Source of the DNA: Pseudoroseicyclus aestuarii
GTDB taxonomy: Bacteria; Pseudomonadota; Alphaproteobacteria; Rhodobacterales; Rhodobacteraceae
Direction of reading: 5' to 3'
NCBI RefSeq assembly: GCF_003217255.1
Contig: NZ_QJTE01000003.1
Coordinates: forward strand, 476,389-540,388
DNA: 64,000 nt
Under the pieces are notes generated by a model. It made no database searches. It saw only the letters and a list, made by a program, of their open reading frames with translations, and was not told the DNA's origin. How positions within the stretch are numbered: position 1 is the first letter of the stretch; every line of letters begins with the position of its first letter. Shown here piece after piece: positions 45,566 through 56,274 of this stretch. Position numbers and translations under genes: made by a program.

Positions 45566-46066
45566 ATGGCCGCCACGCAAATGGACTGGACCCGCGCAGC
45601 GAAGTATTTCCTGCTGTGGGACTTCATCAAGGGGTTCGGCCTTGGCTTCCGCTACTGGGCCAAGCCGAAGCACACGGTGAACTACCCGCACGAGAAGGGC
45701 CACCTGAGCCCGCGGTTCCGCGGCGAGCATGCGCTGCGCCGCTACCCCTCGGGCGAGGAACGCTGCATCGCCTGCAAGCTGTGCGAGGCGATCTGCCCCG
45801 CGCAGGCGATCACCATCGACGCCGAACCGCGCGAGGACGGCAGCCGCCGCACCACGCGCTACGACATCGACATGACCAAGTGCATCTACTGCGGCTTCTG
45901 CCAGGAAGCCTGCCCGGTCGATGCCATCGTCGAGGGCCCGAACTTCGAGTTCGCGACCGAGACGCGCGAAGAGCTGTACTACGACAAGGCCAAGCTGCTC
46001 GCCAACGGCGACCGCTGGGAGGCCGAGATCGCGAAGAACCTCGAACTCGACGCGCCGTACCGGTAA
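45566..46066 (+). CDS. nuoI: NADH-quinone oxidoreductase subunit I
   Basis: 166 residues, carries clusters N6a and N6b. Two 4Fe-4S motifs: [12 protein letters not shown] and [12 protein letters not shown], each with four Cys. LNYPHEKG-type entry ([20 protein letters not shown]) and the C-terminal NLELDAPYR are standard. ATG 45566 is chosen over the GTG 3 nt upstream. Confidence 0.98.
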   Translation: MAATQMDWTRAAKYFLLWDFIKGFGLGFRYWAKPKHTVNYPHEKGHLSPRFRGEHALRRYPSGEERCIACKLCEAICPAQAITIDAEPREDGSRRTTRYDIDMTKCIYCGFCQEACPVDAIVEGPNFEFATETREELYYDKAKLLANGDRWEAEIAKNLELDAPYR

Positions 46067-46123
46067 GGCGGCGATGAGCGGGCGGCACGCCGCCTGCGGA
46101 ACCTAGGAAGCGGACGAGAGCCC

Positions 46124-46732
46124 ATGAGCGTCATCACCTTCACCTTCTACCTCTTCGCGCTGGCGACCGTCGCCGGCGGGCTGTTCACGGTGATCGCGCG
46201 CAACCCCGTGCATTCGGTGCTGTGGCTGATCCTGTCGTTCCTCAGCTCTGCGGGCCTCTTCGTGCTGCTGGGCGCGGAATTCGTCGCCCTGCTGCTGGTC
46301 ATCGTCTATGTCGGCGCGGTTGCGGTGCTGTTCCTCTTCGTCGTGATGATGCTGGACGTCGACTTCGCCGAGCTTCGGGCCGAGATGGCGAAGTACATGC
46401 CGCTGGCGCTGCTGATCGGCGTGGTCATCCTGATGCAGCTGGGCCTCGCCTTCGGCGTCTGGGGCTATTCCGAGGGCTACCAGGAGCGGCTCGCCGCCCC
46501 GGCCGTGGTCGAGGTGCAGAACACCGCCGCGCTCGGCCTGCTGATCTACGACAACTACATCCTGCTGTTCCAGCTGGCCGGCCTGATCCTGCTGGTCGCG
46601 ATGATCGGCGCGATCGTCCTGACCCTGCGCCACCGCGTGGACGTCAAGCGGCAGAACGTGCTGCAGCAGATGTACCGCGACCCCAAGAAGGCGCTGGAAA
46701 TGCGCGACGTGAAACCGGGGCAGGGCCTGTAA
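46124..46732 (+). CDS. nuoJ: NADH-quinone oxidoreductase subunit J
   Basis: 202 residues with five membrane helices. Helix 3 region [28 protein letters not shown] holds the pi-bulge helix involved in coupling. Other marks are [15 protein letters not shown] and the fifth helix [25 protein letters not shown]. Typical length. Confidence 0.97.
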   Translation: MSVITFTFYLFALATVAGGLFTVIARNPVHSVLWLILSFLSSAGLFVLLGAEFVALLLVIVYVGAVAVLFLFVVMMLDVDFAELRAEMAKYMPLALLIGVVILMQLGLAFGVWGYSEGYQERLAAPAVVEVQNTAALGLLIYDNYILLFQLAGLILLVAMIGAIVLTLRHRVDVKRQNVLQQMYRDPKKALEMRDVKPGQGL

Positions 46733-46756
46733 GGCCCTCGCTCGAGGCAAGAAAAA

Positions 46757-46770
46757 GGGGCGCGCGCCCC
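46757..46770 (+). other. Palindromic hairpin directly before the nuoK ribosome binding site
   Basis: GGGGCGCGCGCCCC, abutting the Shine-Dalgarno GGAGGGA at 46771. A structure here could modulate nuoK translation or mRNA processing. Confidence 0.45.
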
Positions 46771-46784
46771 GGAGGGACGAAACG

Positions 46785-47120
46785 ATGGAACCAGTGGCAG
46801 TGGTCGCGCAGGCGCCCGTGGGCCTGGAGAGCTACCTGATCGTCGCGGCGACGCTGTTCGTCATCGGCATCTTCGGGCTGTTCCTGAACCGCAAGAACGT
46901 CATCATCATCCTGATGTCGATCGAGCTGATCCTGCTCGCGGTGAACATCAACTTCGTCGCCTTCTCGAGCTTTCTCGGCGATCTCGTCGGGCAGGTCTTC
47001 ACGCTCTTCGTGCTGACGGTCGCCGCGGCCGAGGCGGCGATCGGCCTTGCGATCCTCGTCTGCTTCTTCCGGAACCGCGGCACCATCGACGTCGAAGACG
47101 TCAACGTGATGAAGGGCTGA
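46785..47120 (+). CDS. nuoK: NADH-quinone oxidoreductase subunit K
   Basis: 111 residues with three helices. The core [40 protein letters not shown] and [22 protein letters not shown] includes the two membrane glutamates needed for proton coupling. About 10 residues longer at the N terminus than most relatives ([10 protein letters not shown]), but GGAGGGA supports ATG 46785. Confidence 0.97.
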   Translation: MEPVAVVAQAPVGLESYLIVAATLFVIGIFGLFLNRKNVIIILMSIELILLAVNINFVAFSSFLGDLVGQVFTLFVLTVAAAEAAIGLAILVCFFRNRGTIDVEDVNVMKG

Positions 47121-47124
47121 GACG

Positions 47125-49248
47125 ATGCTGACGATCATTCTTTTCGCCCCGCTCGTCGGCGCCCTCATCGCGGGCTTCGGCTGGCGCATCGTGACCGAGC
47201 AGGGCGCGCAGTGGATCACCACCGGCCTGATGGCGCTCGTCTGCCTGCTGTCCTGGATCGTGTTCCTCAACACCCCCGACGAGGCGCGCCACGTCGAGAT
47301 CTTCCGCTGGATCAGCTCGGGCACGCTCGACACCTACTGGTCGATCCGCCTCGACCGGCTGACCTCGATCATGCTGATCGTGATCAACACCGTCTCGGCG
47401 CTCGTGCACCTCTACTCCATCGGCTACATGGCCCATGACGAGAACTTCCGCGAAGGCGAGCACTACAAGGCGCGCTTCTTCGCCTACCTGTCGTTCTTCA
47501 CCTTCGCGATGCTGACGCTCGTCACCGCAGACAACCTCGTGCAGATGTTCTTCGGCTGGGAAGGCGTGGGCGTCGCCTCCTACCTGCTGATCGGCTTCTA
47601 CTTCCGCAAACCCAGCGCGGGCGCGGCGGCGATGAAGGCGATGATCGTCAACCGGGTCGGCGACTTCGGCTTCGTCCTCGGCATCTTCGGCCTGTTCCTT
47701 CTGACCGACAGCATCGACTTCGACACCGTCTTCGCCGCGATCCCCGGCCTCGCCGGCCAGCGGATGGAATTCCTGGGCCTGAACTTCCAGGCGCTCGAGG
47801 TGATCGGCGTGCTGCTGTTCATCGGCGCGATGGGCAAGTCGGCGCAGTTCCTTCTGCACACCTGGCTGCCCGACGCGATGGAGGGCCCGACCCCGGTCTC
47901 GGCCCTGATCCACGCCGCTACCATGGTCACGGCGGGTGTCTTCCTCGTCTGCCGCATGTCGCCGCTTTACGAATTCGCGCCCGATGCGCAGATGATCATC
48001 GTCGTGATCGGCGCCACCTCGGCCTTCTTCGCCGCGACGATCGGCCTCGTGCAGACCGACATCAAGCGCGTGATCGCCTATTCGACCTGCTCGCAGCTGG
48101 GCTACATGTTCGTCGCCGCCGGCGCGGGCGTCTATTCGGCCGCGATGTTCCACCTGCTGACGCATGCCTTCTTCAAGGCGCTGCTGTTCCTCTGCGCCGG
48201 TTCGGTCATCCACGCGATGCATCACGAGCAGGACATGCGGAACTACGGCGGGCTGCGGAAGAAGATCCCGCATACCTTCTGGGCCATGGTGATCGGCACG
48301 CTCGCCATCACCGGCGTCGGCATCCCGCTGACCCACATCGGCTTTGCCGGCTTCCTGTCGAAGGACGCGATCGTCGAAAGCGCCTATGCCGGTGCCGGGG
48401 CCTATGCCTTCTGGATGCTGGTCATCGCGGCGGCCTTCACCAGCTTCTACAGCTGGCGGCTGATCTTCCTGACCTTCTTCGGCGAGGCGCGGGGCGATCA
48501 TCATGCCCATGACCACGCGCACGAGAGCCCGCTGGTGATGCGTATCCCGCTTTACGTCCTGAGCCTTGGCGCGATCTTCGCCGGGATGCTGTGGTACGCG
48601 CCCTTCTTCGGTGACCATGCCCGCGTCGAGCAGTTCTTCGGCATCCCCTCGGCCCATGCCGAGGCGAGCGAAGAGCACGGCGAGGGTGTCGTGGCCGCCA
48701 CGCATGAGCTGGCCGAGGGCGACCTCGATCATGCCGGCGAGGCGCTGGTCGAGGGCGGCGAGGAAAGCCATGCCGCAACGCGTCTGGCCGTTCCGGGCGA
48801 GGGGGCGATCTACATGGCCCCGTCGAACCACGTGCTGGACGAGGCGCACCATGCCCCCACCTGGGTCAAGGTCAGCCCCTTCGTCGCCATGCTGCTGGGC
48901 CTGATCCTGGCCTGGGCGGTCTATATCTTCCGCCCCGGCACGGCCGATGCCATCGCGCGCAACCAGCGCCCGCTGCATACCTTCCTGATGAACCGCTGGT
49001 ACTTCGACGAGCTCTACAACACGGTCTTCGTCCGGCCGGCGCAGGGCATAGGCGGCTTCCTCTGGAAGCGCGGTGACGGCAATGCCATCGACGGGTCGAT
49101 CAACGGCATCGCGATGGGCATCGTGCCCTGGTTCACGCGCCTCGCGGGGCGAGCGCAAAGCGGCTACGTGTTCAGCTATGCGCTGACGATGGTGATCGGC
49201 CTCGCGCTGATCCTGACCTGGGTCTCGATCGGTACGGGAGCGGAATGA
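47125..49248 (+). CDS. nuoL: NADH-quinone oxidoreductase subunit L
   Basis: 707 residues, the distal antiporter-like proton-pumping subunit with the long lateral helix at its C terminus. [47 protein letters not shown] and [15 protein letters not shown] are the conserved transport signatures. A His/Glu-rich loop of about 60 residues (near 505-570) separates the transport domain from the C-terminal helices. Ends in an ATGA overlap with nuoM. Confidence 0.98.
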   Translation: MLTIILFAPLVGALIAGFGWRIVTEQGAQWITTGLMALVCLLSWIVFLNTPDEARHVEIFRWISSGTLDTYWSIRLDRLTSIMLIVINTVSALVHLYSIGYMAHDENFREGEHYKARFFAYLSFFTFAMLTLVTADNLVQMFFGWEGVGVASYLLIGFYFRKPSAGAAAMKAMIVNRVGDFGFVLGIFGLFLLTDSIDFDTVFAAIPGLAGQRMEFLGLNFQALEVIGVLLFIGAMGKSAQFLLHTWLPDAMEGPTPVSALIHAATMVTAGVFLVCRMSPLYEFAPDAQMIIVVIGATSAFFAATIGLVQTDIKRVIAYSTCSQLGYMFVAAGAGVYSAAMFHLLTHAFFKALLFLCAGSVIHAMHHEQDMRNYGGLRKKIPHTFWAMVIGTLAITGVGIPLTHIGFAGFLSKDAIVESAYAGAGAYAFWMLVIAAAFTSFYSWRLIFLTFFGEARGDHHAHDHAHESPLVMRIPLYVLSLGAIFAGMLWYAPFFGDHARVEQFFGIPSAHAEASEEHGEGVVAATHELAEGDLDHAGEALVEGGEESHAATRLAVPGEGAIYMAPSNHVLDEAHHAPTWVKVSPFVAMLLGLILAWAVYIFRPGTADAIARNQRPLHTFLMNRWYFDELYNTVFVRPAQGIGGFLWKRGDGNAIDGSINGIAMGIVPWFTRLAGRAQSGYVFSYALTMVIGLALILTWVSIGTGAE

Positions 49249-50789
49249 TGGGTAACCTGCTGTCACTCACCACCTTCATCCCGCTTCTGGGCGCGGTGAT
49301 CCTTGCGCTGTTCCTGCGCGGCGATGACGTCGCGGCGCAGCGCAATGCCAAGTGGGTCGCGCTGGCGACCACCGCCTTCACCTTCGTGGTGTCGCTTTTC
49401 ATCCTCTTCGGCTTCGACAGCTCGAACCCGGGCTTCCAGTTTGTGGAAGAGCGGCAGTGGCTGCTGGGCCTGACCTACAAGATGGGCGTCGACGGCATCT
49501 CGGTGCTCTTCGTGCTGCTCACGACCTTCCTGATGCCGCTCGTCATCGCCTCGACCTGGGACGTGACCACGCGGGTCAAGGAATACATGATCGCCTTCCT
49601 GGTGCTCGAGACGCTGATGATCGGCGTTTTTGTCAGCCTGGACCTAGTGCTGTTCTACCTGTTCTTCGAAGCCTCGCTGATCCCGATGTTCCTGATCATC
49701 GGGATCTGGGGCGGCGCGAACCGGATCTACGCGGCCTTCAAGTTCTTCCTCTACACCTTCCTCGGCTCGGTGCTGATGCTGGTGGCGATGATGGCGATGT
49801 TCGCGCAGGCGGGCACCACCGACATCCCGACGCTGATGGCCTTCGACTTCCCCAGCCAGACCATGTCGGTCTGGGGCCTGTCGATCGTCGGCGGCGCGCA
49901 GACGCTGATGTGGTTCGCCTTCCTCGCCAGCTTCGCGGTCAAGATGCCGATGTGGCCGGTGCACACCTGGCTGCCCGATGCCCACGTGCAGGCGCCGACG
50001 GCCGGGTCTGTCGTGCTGGCTGCGATCCTTCTGAAGATGGGCGGCTACGGCTTCCTGCGGTTCTCGCTGCCGATGTTCCCCGTCGCCTCAGAGCTTTGGG
50101 GCGAGCTGATCCTCTGGCTCTCGGCGATCGCGGTCGTCTACACCTCGCTCGTGGCGCTGGTGCAGGAGGACATGAAGAAGCTGATCGCCTATAGCTCTGT
50201 CGCGCACATGGGCTTCGTGACGGCGGGCATCTTCTCGCTGAACCAGCAGGGCCTCGATGGCGGCATCTTCCAGATGATCAGCCACGGCTTCATCTCGGGC
50301 GCGTTGTTCCTTTGCGTCGGCGTGGTCTACGACCGCATCCATACCCGCGACATCGCCGCCTACGGCGGGCTCGCGAACCGGATGCCGGCCTATGCGACGG
50401 TCTTCATGCTCTTCACGCTGGGCAACATCGGCCTGCCCGGCACCTCGGGCTTCGTCGGTGAATTCCTGACGCTGATGGGGATGTTCCAGGCGAACACCTG
50501 GATCGCCTTCGTCGCCGCCATCGGCATGATCCTCTCGGCGGGCTACGCGCTGTGGCTCTACCGCCGGATCGTGCTAGGCGACCTGATCAAGGAAAGCCTG
50601 AAGACGATCACCGACCTGACCCCGCGCGAGAAATGGATCTTCGCCCCGCTGGCGGTGATGACGCTGCTGCTGGGCTTCTATCCCAGCCTCGTCACCGACG
50701 TGACCGGCCCCGCCGCCGCGCAGCTGGTGGAGCGGGTCGAGACGGCGAACGCCGATTACACCGCGACGACACAGATGGCAGAGAACTGA
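49245..50789 (+). CDS. nuoM: NADH-quinone oxidoreductase subunit M
   Basis: 514 residues, antiporter-like proton pump subunit. Signatures are [46 protein letters not shown] (the conserved Lys and TWLPDAH), [12 protein letters not shown] and [13 protein letters not shown]. Two tandem ATG codons (49245 and 49248) are possible; the first overlaps the nuoL stop. Confidence 0.98.
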   Translation: MMGNLLSLTTFIPLLGAVILALFLRGDDVAAQRNAKWVALATTAFTFVVSLFILFGFDSSNPGFQFVEERQWLLGLTYKMGVDGISVLFVLLTTFLMPLVIASTWDVTTRVKEYMIAFLVLETLMIGVFVSLDLVLFYLFFEASLIPMFLIIGIWGGANRIYAAFKFFLYTFLGSVLMLVAMMAMFAQAGTTDIPTLMAFDFPSQTMSVWGLSIVGGAQTLMWFAFLASFAVKMPMWPVHTWLPDAHVQAPTAGSVVLAAILLKMGGYGFLRFSLPMFPVASELWGELILWLSAIAVVYTSLVALVQEDMKKLIAYSSVAHMGFVTAGIFSLNQQGLDGGIFQMISHGFISGALFLCVGVVYDRIHTRDIAAYGGLANRMPAYATVFMLFTLGNIGLPGTSGFVGEFLTLMGMFQANTWIAFVAAIGMILSAGYALWLYRRIVLGDLIKESLKTITDLTPREKWIFAPLAVMTLLLGFYPSLVTDVTGPAAAQLVERVETANADYTATTQMAEN

Positions 50790-50790
50790 C

Positions 50791-52224
50791 ATGATCTCGA
50801 ACGACATCCAGACCCTCCTGCCCGAGATCCTGATCGCGGTTTACGCGATGCTGGCGCTGCTTGCCGGGGCCTACGGCGGCAAGGACAAGATCGCCCCGGC
50901 GCTGACATGGATCACCGCCGCGGTCTTCGTGGTGATCGCCTTCTTCATCGGCACGGGGGAGGGGGTTCACCCCGCCTTCGGCGCGACCTTCATCGACGAC
51001 GGCTTCGCCCGCTTCGCCAAGGTCACGATCCTGCTTTGCGGCGCGGTCGTCCTGCTGATGAGCCGCGAGTACCTGCGCCGCCGCGACCTGATGAAGTTCG
51101 AGATCCCGATCCTGATCTCGCTCTGCACCGTCGGCATGATGGTCATGGTCTCGGCTGCTGACCTGATGACGCTCTACATGGGGCTCGAGCTTCAGTCGCT
51201 GGCGATCTACGTCCTCGCCGCGATCCGCCGCGACAGCGTGAAATCGACCGAGGCGGGCCTGAAGTACTTCGTCCTCGGCGCGCTCAGCTCGGGCCTGCTG
51301 CTGTATGGCGCATCGCTGGTCTACGGCTTTGCAGGCACCACGCATTTCGCCGGCATCATCGTCGCCGCGGGCGGCGAGGTCAGCCTTGGCCTGCTCTTCG
51401 GTCTGGTGTTCCTGATCGCCGGCTTCGCCTTCAAGGTCTCTGCCGCGCCCTTCCACATGTGGACGCCCGATGTCTACGAAGGGGCGCCGACGCCGATCAC
51501 TGCCTTCATGGCCACCGCGCCCAAGGTCGCGGCCATGGCGCTGTTTGCGCGGGTCGTCTACCAGGGCTTCGGCGGCGTTGCCGAGGACTGGCAGCAGATC
51601 CTGGCCTTCCTTTCGGTGGTCTCGATGTTCTGGGGCGCCGTGGCGGCCATCGGCCAGACCAACATCAAGCGCCTGATGGCCTACAGCTCCATCAACCACA
51701 TGGGCTTTGCGCTGATGGGCCTCGCCTCGGCGACCGCCTTCGGCGTGCAGGCGATGCTGATCTACATGGCGATCTACGTCACCATGAACATCGGCGCCTT
51801 CGCCTTCATCCTGTCGATGGAGCGGGACGGCCGCCCGGTGACCGACATCGGATCGCTGAACCTTCTGGCCCGGTCCGAGCCGCTCAAGGCGCTGGCGCTT
51901 CTGGTGCTGATGTTCAGCCTTGGCGGGGTGCCGCCCTTCGTCGGCTTCTTCGGCAAGCTCTACGTCTTCCGCGCCGCCATCGACGGCGGGCTGATCTGGC
52001 TGGCCGTGGCGGGTGCCGTCGCGAGTGTCATCGGCGCCTTCTACTACATCCGCATCGTCTACCTGATGTACTTCGGGCAGGAGCGCGAGGGCCTCGACAA
52101 GACCTCGCAGCCGATGCTCTGGGGCTTCATGATGGCCTCTGCCGCGATCATGGTGCTGGGGGTCGTGAACCTTTTCGGCATCGAGGGGGTCGCCGCAGCC
52201 GCGGCGGCAACCCTTGTCCCCTGA
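50791..52224 (+). CDS. nuoN: NADH-quinone oxidoreductase subunit N
   Basis: 477 residues, third antiporter-like subunit. [57 protein letters not shown] and [17 protein letters not shown] are the standard conserved runs with the pumping Lys and Glu residues. It starts 1 nt after nuoM. The birA gene begins inside its last codons. Confidence 0.98.
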   Translation: MISNDIQTLLPEILIAVYAMLALLAGAYGGKDKIAPALTWITAAVFVVIAFFIGTGEGVHPAFGATFIDDGFARFAKVTILLCGAVVLLMSREYLRRRDLMKFEIPILISLCTVGMMVMVSAADLMTLYMGLELQSLAIYVLAAIRRDSVKSTEAGLKYFVLGALSSGLLLYGASLVYGFAGTTHFAGIIVAAGGEVSLGLLFGLVFLIAGFAFKVSAAPFHMWTPDVYEGAPTPITAFMATAPKVAAMALFARVVYQGFGGVAEDWQQILAFLSVVSMFWGAVAAIGQTNIKRLMAYSSINHMGFALMGLASATAFGVQAMLIYMAIYVTMNIGAFAFILSMERDGRPVTDIGSLNLLARSEPLKALALLVLMFSLGGVPPFVGFFGKLYVFRAAIDGGLIWLAVAGAVASVIGAFYYIRIVYLMYFGQEREGLDKTSQPMLWGFMMASAAIMVLGVVNLFGIEGVAAAAAATLVP

Positions 52225-52987
52225 GGGTCCCGATCTCGGCCCGCGCGGCGGGCTCTGGCCCGAGGGCTTCGGCCTCGTCCAGCTGGACGAGGCCGTCAGC
52301 ACGATGGACGAGGCACGCCGCCTTCTTCCCGATCTCGAGCGTCCGACATGGGTCATGGCGCACCGCCAGAGCGGTGGGCGCGGTCGGCGCGGGCGTAGCT
52401 GGCAGATGCCCGAGGGCAATCTGGCGGCAACGCTGATCTACCGCCCCGAGGCCACGCCGCACGAGGCCGCGAAGCGCAGCTTTCTCGCTGGTCTTGCGCT
52501 GTTCGAGGCGCTGGCGATCCATGTCGACCGGACCCGGCTGTCGCTGAAATGGCCGAACGACGTGCTTCTGGACGACCGCAAGGTCGCCGGCATCCTGCTG
52601 GAAAGCGCCGGGGCAGGGGCCTATGTCGACTGGCTCTCCATCGGGATCGGCGTCAATGTCGCCGGTGTTCCGGAGGGGCTCGAGGCAGAGGCCTTTCCCC
52701 CGATCTCGCTGGCCGAGGCGGGCGCCGAGGTCACGGCGGAAGAGGTCCTGACCCTAATCGCCGAGATGTTCGCCACCGAAGAGGGCAAGCTCGGCGCCTT
52801 CGGCTTTCCGTACCTGCGCGAGGAATGGCTGCGCCATGCCGCCCGCATCGGCGAGGTCATCACCGCGCGCCTGCCTGACGAAGAGGTCACGGGCCGCTTC
52901 GACACGGTGGACATGGACGGCAACCTGATGCTGGAAACGGCCGAGGGTCCGCGCCTGATCGCCGCCGCCGACGTGTTCTGGGGCTGA
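52214..52987 (+). CDS. birA: Biotin--[acetyl-CoA-carboxylase] ligase
   Basis: 257 residues, attaches biotin to the acetyl-CoA carboxylase carrier protein. Only the catalytic domain is present, without the DNA-binding N terminus of E. coli BirA, so no repressor function. The biotinyl-AMP loop is [31 protein letters not shown] follows. Start TTG 52214, overlapping nuoN by 11 nt, is the only frame-consistent start close by. The order nuoN-birA-coaX-rnj recurs in alphaproteobacteria. Confidence 0.95.
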   Translation: MSPEGPDLGPRGGLWPEGFGLVQLDEAVSTMDEARRLLPDLERPTWVMAHRQSGGRGRRGRSWQMPEGNLAATLIYRPEATPHEAAKRSFLAGLALFEALAIHVDRTRLSLKWPNDVLLDDRKVAGILLESAGAGAYVDWLSIGIGVNVAGVPEGLEAEAFPPISLAEAGAEVTAEEVLTLIAEMFATEEGKLGAFGFPYLREEWLRHAARIGEVITARLPDEEVTGRFDTVDMDGNLMLETAEGPRLIAAADVFWG

Positions 52988-52991
52988 CGCC

Positions 52992-53765
52992 GTGCTTCTC
53001 TGCATCGATTGCGGCAATACCAACACGGTCTTTGCCCTCTGGGACGGTGCCCGGATCAGGGGCACATGGCGCACCTCGACCGACTGGCGCCGGACGGCGG
53101 ACCAGTACTACGTCTGGCTGTCGACGCTGATGGCGGCGCAGGGGGTCGAGGGGCGGATCGAGGAGGTCATCATCTCCTCGACCGTGCCGCGGGTCGTGTT
53201 CAACCTGCGCGTCCTTGCGGATCGCTACTACGGCACGCGGCCCATGGTGGTCGGCAAGCCGGAGGTGCAGCTGCCGGTGCCGCCGCGGGTCGATCCCGGT
53301 ACGCAGGTCGGCCCCGACCGGCTGGTCAACAGCGCCGGCGCGCATGACCGGCACGGCGGCGACCTGATCGTCGTGGACTTCGGCACGGCCACCACCTTCG
53401 ACGTGGTGGCGCAGGACGGCGCCTATGTCGGCGGGGTGATCGCACCGGGCGTGAACCTCAGCCTCGAGGCCCTGCACCAGGCGGCGGCGGCGCTGCCGCA
53501 TGTCGACGTGACCAAGCCGCAGCAGGTGGTGGGGACCAATACCCTCGCTTGCATGCAGTCCGGCATCTTCTGGGGCTACATCGGCCTCGTCCGCGGCATC
53601 TGCGACCGCATCAAGGGCGAATACGGCCAGCCCATGCGCATCATCGGGACCGGAGGACTCGCCCCCCTCTTCGCACAGGGCGACGTGCTGTTCGACACAA
53701 TCGAAGACGATCTGACAATCCACGGGCTGACCGTGATACACCAAGCGAACAAGGAGACCGCATGA
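52992..53765 (+). CDS. coaX: Type III pantothenate kinase
   Basis: 257 residues, phosphorylates pantothenate in the first step of coenzyme A synthesis. The ASKHA fold is shown by LLCIDCGNTNTVFALWDG, PDRLVNSAGAHDRHGGDLIVVDFGTATTFDVV, and GGVIAPGVNLSLEALHQ. GTG start 52992, 4 nt after birA; the stop overlaps the next ATG as ATGA. Confidence 0.97.
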   Translation: MLLCIDCGNTNTVFALWDGARIRGTWRTSTDWRRTADQYYVWLSTLMAAQGVEGRIEEVIISSTVPRVVFNLRVLADRYYGTRPMVVGKPEVQLPVPPRVDPGTQVGPDRLVNSAGAHDRHGGDLIVVDFGTATTFDVVAQDGAYVGGVIAPGVNLSLEALHQAAAALPHVDVTKPQQVVGTNTLACMQSGIFWGYIGLVRGICDRIKGEYGQPMRIIGTGGLAPLFAQGDVLFDTIEDDLTIHGLTVIHQANKETA

Positions 53766-55429
53766 GCGGCGAAAGATTGATCTACCTCCCCCTCGGGGGC
53801 GCCGGCGAAATCGGCATGAACGCCTATGTCTACGGCTACGGCAAGCCGGGGCAGGAACGCCTGATCCTGGTGGACCTGGGCGTGACCTTCCCGGACATGG
53901 ACACGACGCCCGGCGTCGACCTCATCATGCCGGACATCAGCTGGCTCGAAGAGCGCAAGGATCGCCTCGAGGCGATCTTCGTGACCCACGCTCACGAGGA
54001 CCATGTCGGCGCCGTCGGCCACCTCTACGACCGCCTGCGCACGCCGATCTACGCGCGCAAGTTCACCGCCGCCATCGCCCGCCACAAGCTGGACGAGCAT
54101 GGCGCGCCGGAGAGCGCGCTGGTCGAGGTGCAGGCCTGGCCCCAGCAGCTGGAGTTCGGCCCCTTCAAGATCGGCTTCCTGCCGATCAGCCACTCGATCC
54201 CCGAAAGCTCGGGCCTGTGCATCGACACGCCCGCGGGCCGCGTCCTGCACACCGGCGATTTCAAGATCGACGCCTCGCCGGTCGTGGGCGAGGCCTTCGA
54301 TCGCGGCCTCTGGGAAGAGGTCTCGAAGCCCGGTGTGAAGGCGCTGATCTGCGATTCGACGAACGTCTTCTCGCCCGAGCCGGGCCGTTCGGAGGCCACG
54401 CTTCAGCCGGCGCTCGAGGAGATGATGTCCAAGTCGACGGGCCTCGTCGTGGCGACGACCTTCGCCTCGAACGTCGCGCGCCTCAAGACGCTGGCCATCG
54501 CGGCGCAGCGGTCGGGGCGGACGATCTGCCTTCTGGGCCGCGCCATGCGCCGCATGGTCGAGACGGCAACGGAGACCGGCCTGCTGACCGGCTTTCCCAA
54601 GACCGTCGGCCCCGAGGAGGCGACCGGCATCCCGCGCGACAACCTGATGCTGCTGGTCACCGGCAGCCAGGGCGAGCGGCGGGCCGCCAGCGCGCAGCTG
54701 GCGCAGAACGGCTACCTCGGGCTGAAGCTGCAGGAAGGGGATACCTTCCTCTTCTCCTCGCGCACGATCCCGGGCAACGAGCGCGGCGTGATCAAGATCA
54801 TGAACCAGCTCTCGGAGAAGGGTGTCGACATCCTCGACGACGAGGGCGGGCGCTACCACGTCTCGGGCCACGCCAACCGGCCTGACCTGCAGATGATGCA
54901 TTTTATCACGCGTCCGCAGATGCTGGTCCCGATGCACGGCGAGCACCGGCACCTGCGCGAGCATGCCAAGCTGGGCGAGGCCGGGGGCCTCACCTCCATG
55001 GTCGCGGTCAACGGCATGATGATCGACCTCAGCGGCAACCGCCCCACCGTGGCCGAGTACATCGAGACCGGGCGCAGCTACCTTGACGGGTCGGTGATGA
55101 TCGGCGCGATGGACGGCGTGGTGCGCGACCGTATCCGCATGGCGCTGAACGGGCACCTGACGATCACGCTGATCATCGACGAGAACGACGAGGCGCTTGG
55201 CGATCCCTGGGTCGAGGTCATGGGCCTGCCCGAGACAGGCCGCTCGAAAAAGCCGCTGGTCGAGGTGGTCGAGGCCGACCTCGCCAAGGTCATGGCGCGG
55301 GCCAAGAAGTCGCTGCTGCGCGACGAGGAGGGCCTCGACAAGGAACTGCGCAACGCCGCGCGCCGCACCGCCCAGTCCGAGGTCGGGCGCAAGCCCGAGG
55401 TCGAGGTGATCGTCAGCCGGCTCAACTGA
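53762..55429 (+). CDS. rnj: Ribonuclease J
   Basis: 555 residues, metallo-beta-lactamase RNase with endo- and 5' exonuclease activity in mRNA decay and rRNA processing. The metal motif HAHEDH is at 76-81 (FVTHAHEDHVGA), followed by beta-CASP motifs ICDSTNVFSPEPGRSE and FSSRTIPGNE, then SGHANRPDLQ and PMHGEHRHLREH. A C-terminal domain of about 100 residues is present. It is the last gene of the 21-kb plus-strand block. Confidence 0.97.
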   Translation: MSGERLIYLPLGGAGEIGMNAYVYGYGKPGQERLILVDLGVTFPDMDTTPGVDLIMPDISWLEERKDRLEAIFVTHAHEDHVGAVGHLYDRLRTPIYARKFTAAIARHKLDEHGAPESALVEVQAWPQQLEFGPFKIGFLPISHSIPESSGLCIDTPAGRVLHTGDFKIDASPVVGEAFDRGLWEEVSKPGVKALICDSTNVFSPEPGRSEATLQPALEEMMSKSTGLVVATTFASNVARLKTLAIAAQRSGRTICLLGRAMRRMVETATETGLLTGFPKTVGPEEATGIPRDNLMLLVTGSQGERRAASAQLAQNGYLGLKLQEGDTFLFSSRTIPGNERGVIKIMNQLSEKGVDILDDEGGRYHVSGHANRPDLQMMHFITRPQMLVPMHGEHRHLREHAKLGEAGGLTSMVAVNGMMIDLSGNRPTVAEYIETGRSYLDGSVMIGAMDGVVRDRIRMALNGHLTITLIIDENDEALGDPWVEVMGLPETGRSKKPLVEVVEADLAKVMARAKKSLLRDEEGLDKELRNAARRTAQSEVGRKPEVEVIVSRLN

Positions 55430-55453
55430 CCGCGGCGGACCTTGCCGATGATG

Positions 55454-55481
55454 CGAAGGGCGCCCCTCGGGGCGCCCTTCG
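55454..55481. terminator. Hairpin at the end of the nuo-birA-coaX-rnj block
   Basis: Perfect inverted repeat CGAAGGGCGCCCC / GGGGCGCCCTTCG with TC between the arms, located 24 nt after the rnj stop. No long T-run follows. It also lies next to the 3' end of the convergent gene at 55487. Confidence 0.75.
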
Positions 55482-55486
55482 TGCGT

Positions 55487-56143
55487 TCAGCCCGAGCAGT
55501 AGTAGACCGCGCCGCCCACGACGACGACAGAGGCCGCGGCCGCGCCGATCGCGGCGGGGGCGGCCATGGCGGTGCCGAGGCCGCTGGCCAGCGTGCCGCT
55601 GCCCTGAACGATATTCGCGGCGAGGTAGCGCGCCGAGCCGCGCATGACCGCCGCGCCCGTGCTGTGCATCAGAGAGCGGCCTTCCTCGGGGTCCTCCTGC
55701 GGCTGCGCGCCAAGGGCCATGGCGCCGATATGCGCCGCCGCGCCCGCGGCCTCCGAGGCCGCGGCGGTGATGCGGTCGCAGACCGCGACGGAGCAGCGCG
55801 AGGAGGCGCCACGCTCGCCCGGGACCAGCAGCCAGCCCGCGTCGTCGGGATCGGTGGCAAGGCACCAGCCCTCGACCTCCTCTGGCGGCAGCTCGACCGC
55901 GAGGAAGGCGAAGAGGACGCGGCTGTCGCAGGCCACCGGCTCGCCCCAGGCGCGGCTCCAGCTGCGGCCGGGCAGGGCGGTCAGACGCTCTCTCAGCGAG
56001 CGCTGGGTGCCGAAGTCGATGTCGGTGTCGTATTCGATCAGCCGCTCCTGCCCGTTCACGCTGGCCCGGCAGCGCGCGGTATCGGCCGCGGCGGCCGAGA
56101 CGAGGGTGAAGAACATGGATAGGGCAAGGATAAGGATGCGCAT
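55487..56143 (-). CDS. Exported protein of unknown function with C-terminal Gly/Ala helix
   Basis: 218 residues, not recognised. A signal peptide (LILALSMFFTLVSAAAADT) is followed by a domain with several cysteines (ARCRASVNGQERLIEYDTDI, EPVACDSRVLF, EGWCLATDPDD, SSRCSVAVCDRI). A Gly/Ala-rich C terminus looks like a membrane helix (APAAIGAAAASVVVVGGAVYY, then CSG). The even number of Cys suggests disulfides in the periplasm. Convergent to rnj across a hairpin. Confidence 0.72.
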   Translation of the reverse strand: MRILILALSMFFTLVSAAAADTARCRASVNGQERLIEYDTDIDFGTQRSLRERLTALPGRSWSRAWGEPVACDSRVLFAFLAVELPPEEVEGWCLATDPDDAGWLLVPGERGASSRCSVAVCDRITAAASEAAGAAAHIGAMALGAQPQEDPEEGRSLMHSTGAAVMRGSARYLAANIVQGSGTLASGLGTAMAAPAAIGAAAASVVVVGGAVYYCSG

Positions 56144-56207
56144 GGCACGAGCTACAGCGGCTTTCGCGCTGCCGTCAATTCACGCTTTGTCGGGCCGTGA
56201 ACGCAAA

Positions 56208-56231
56208 CGGGCGGGGGAAATCCCCCGCCCG
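56208..56231 (-). terminator. Hairpin downstream of the DEAD-box helicase
   Basis: Perfect dyad CGGGCGGGGGA / TCCCCCGCCCG around AA. Read on the minus strand it is followed by TTTGCG, 44 nt after the helicase stop codon. Confidence 0.65.
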
Positions 56232-56274
56232 GTATCGCGGCGCATCAAGGCCGCTTGGGTGCTGTGGTCGAGGC

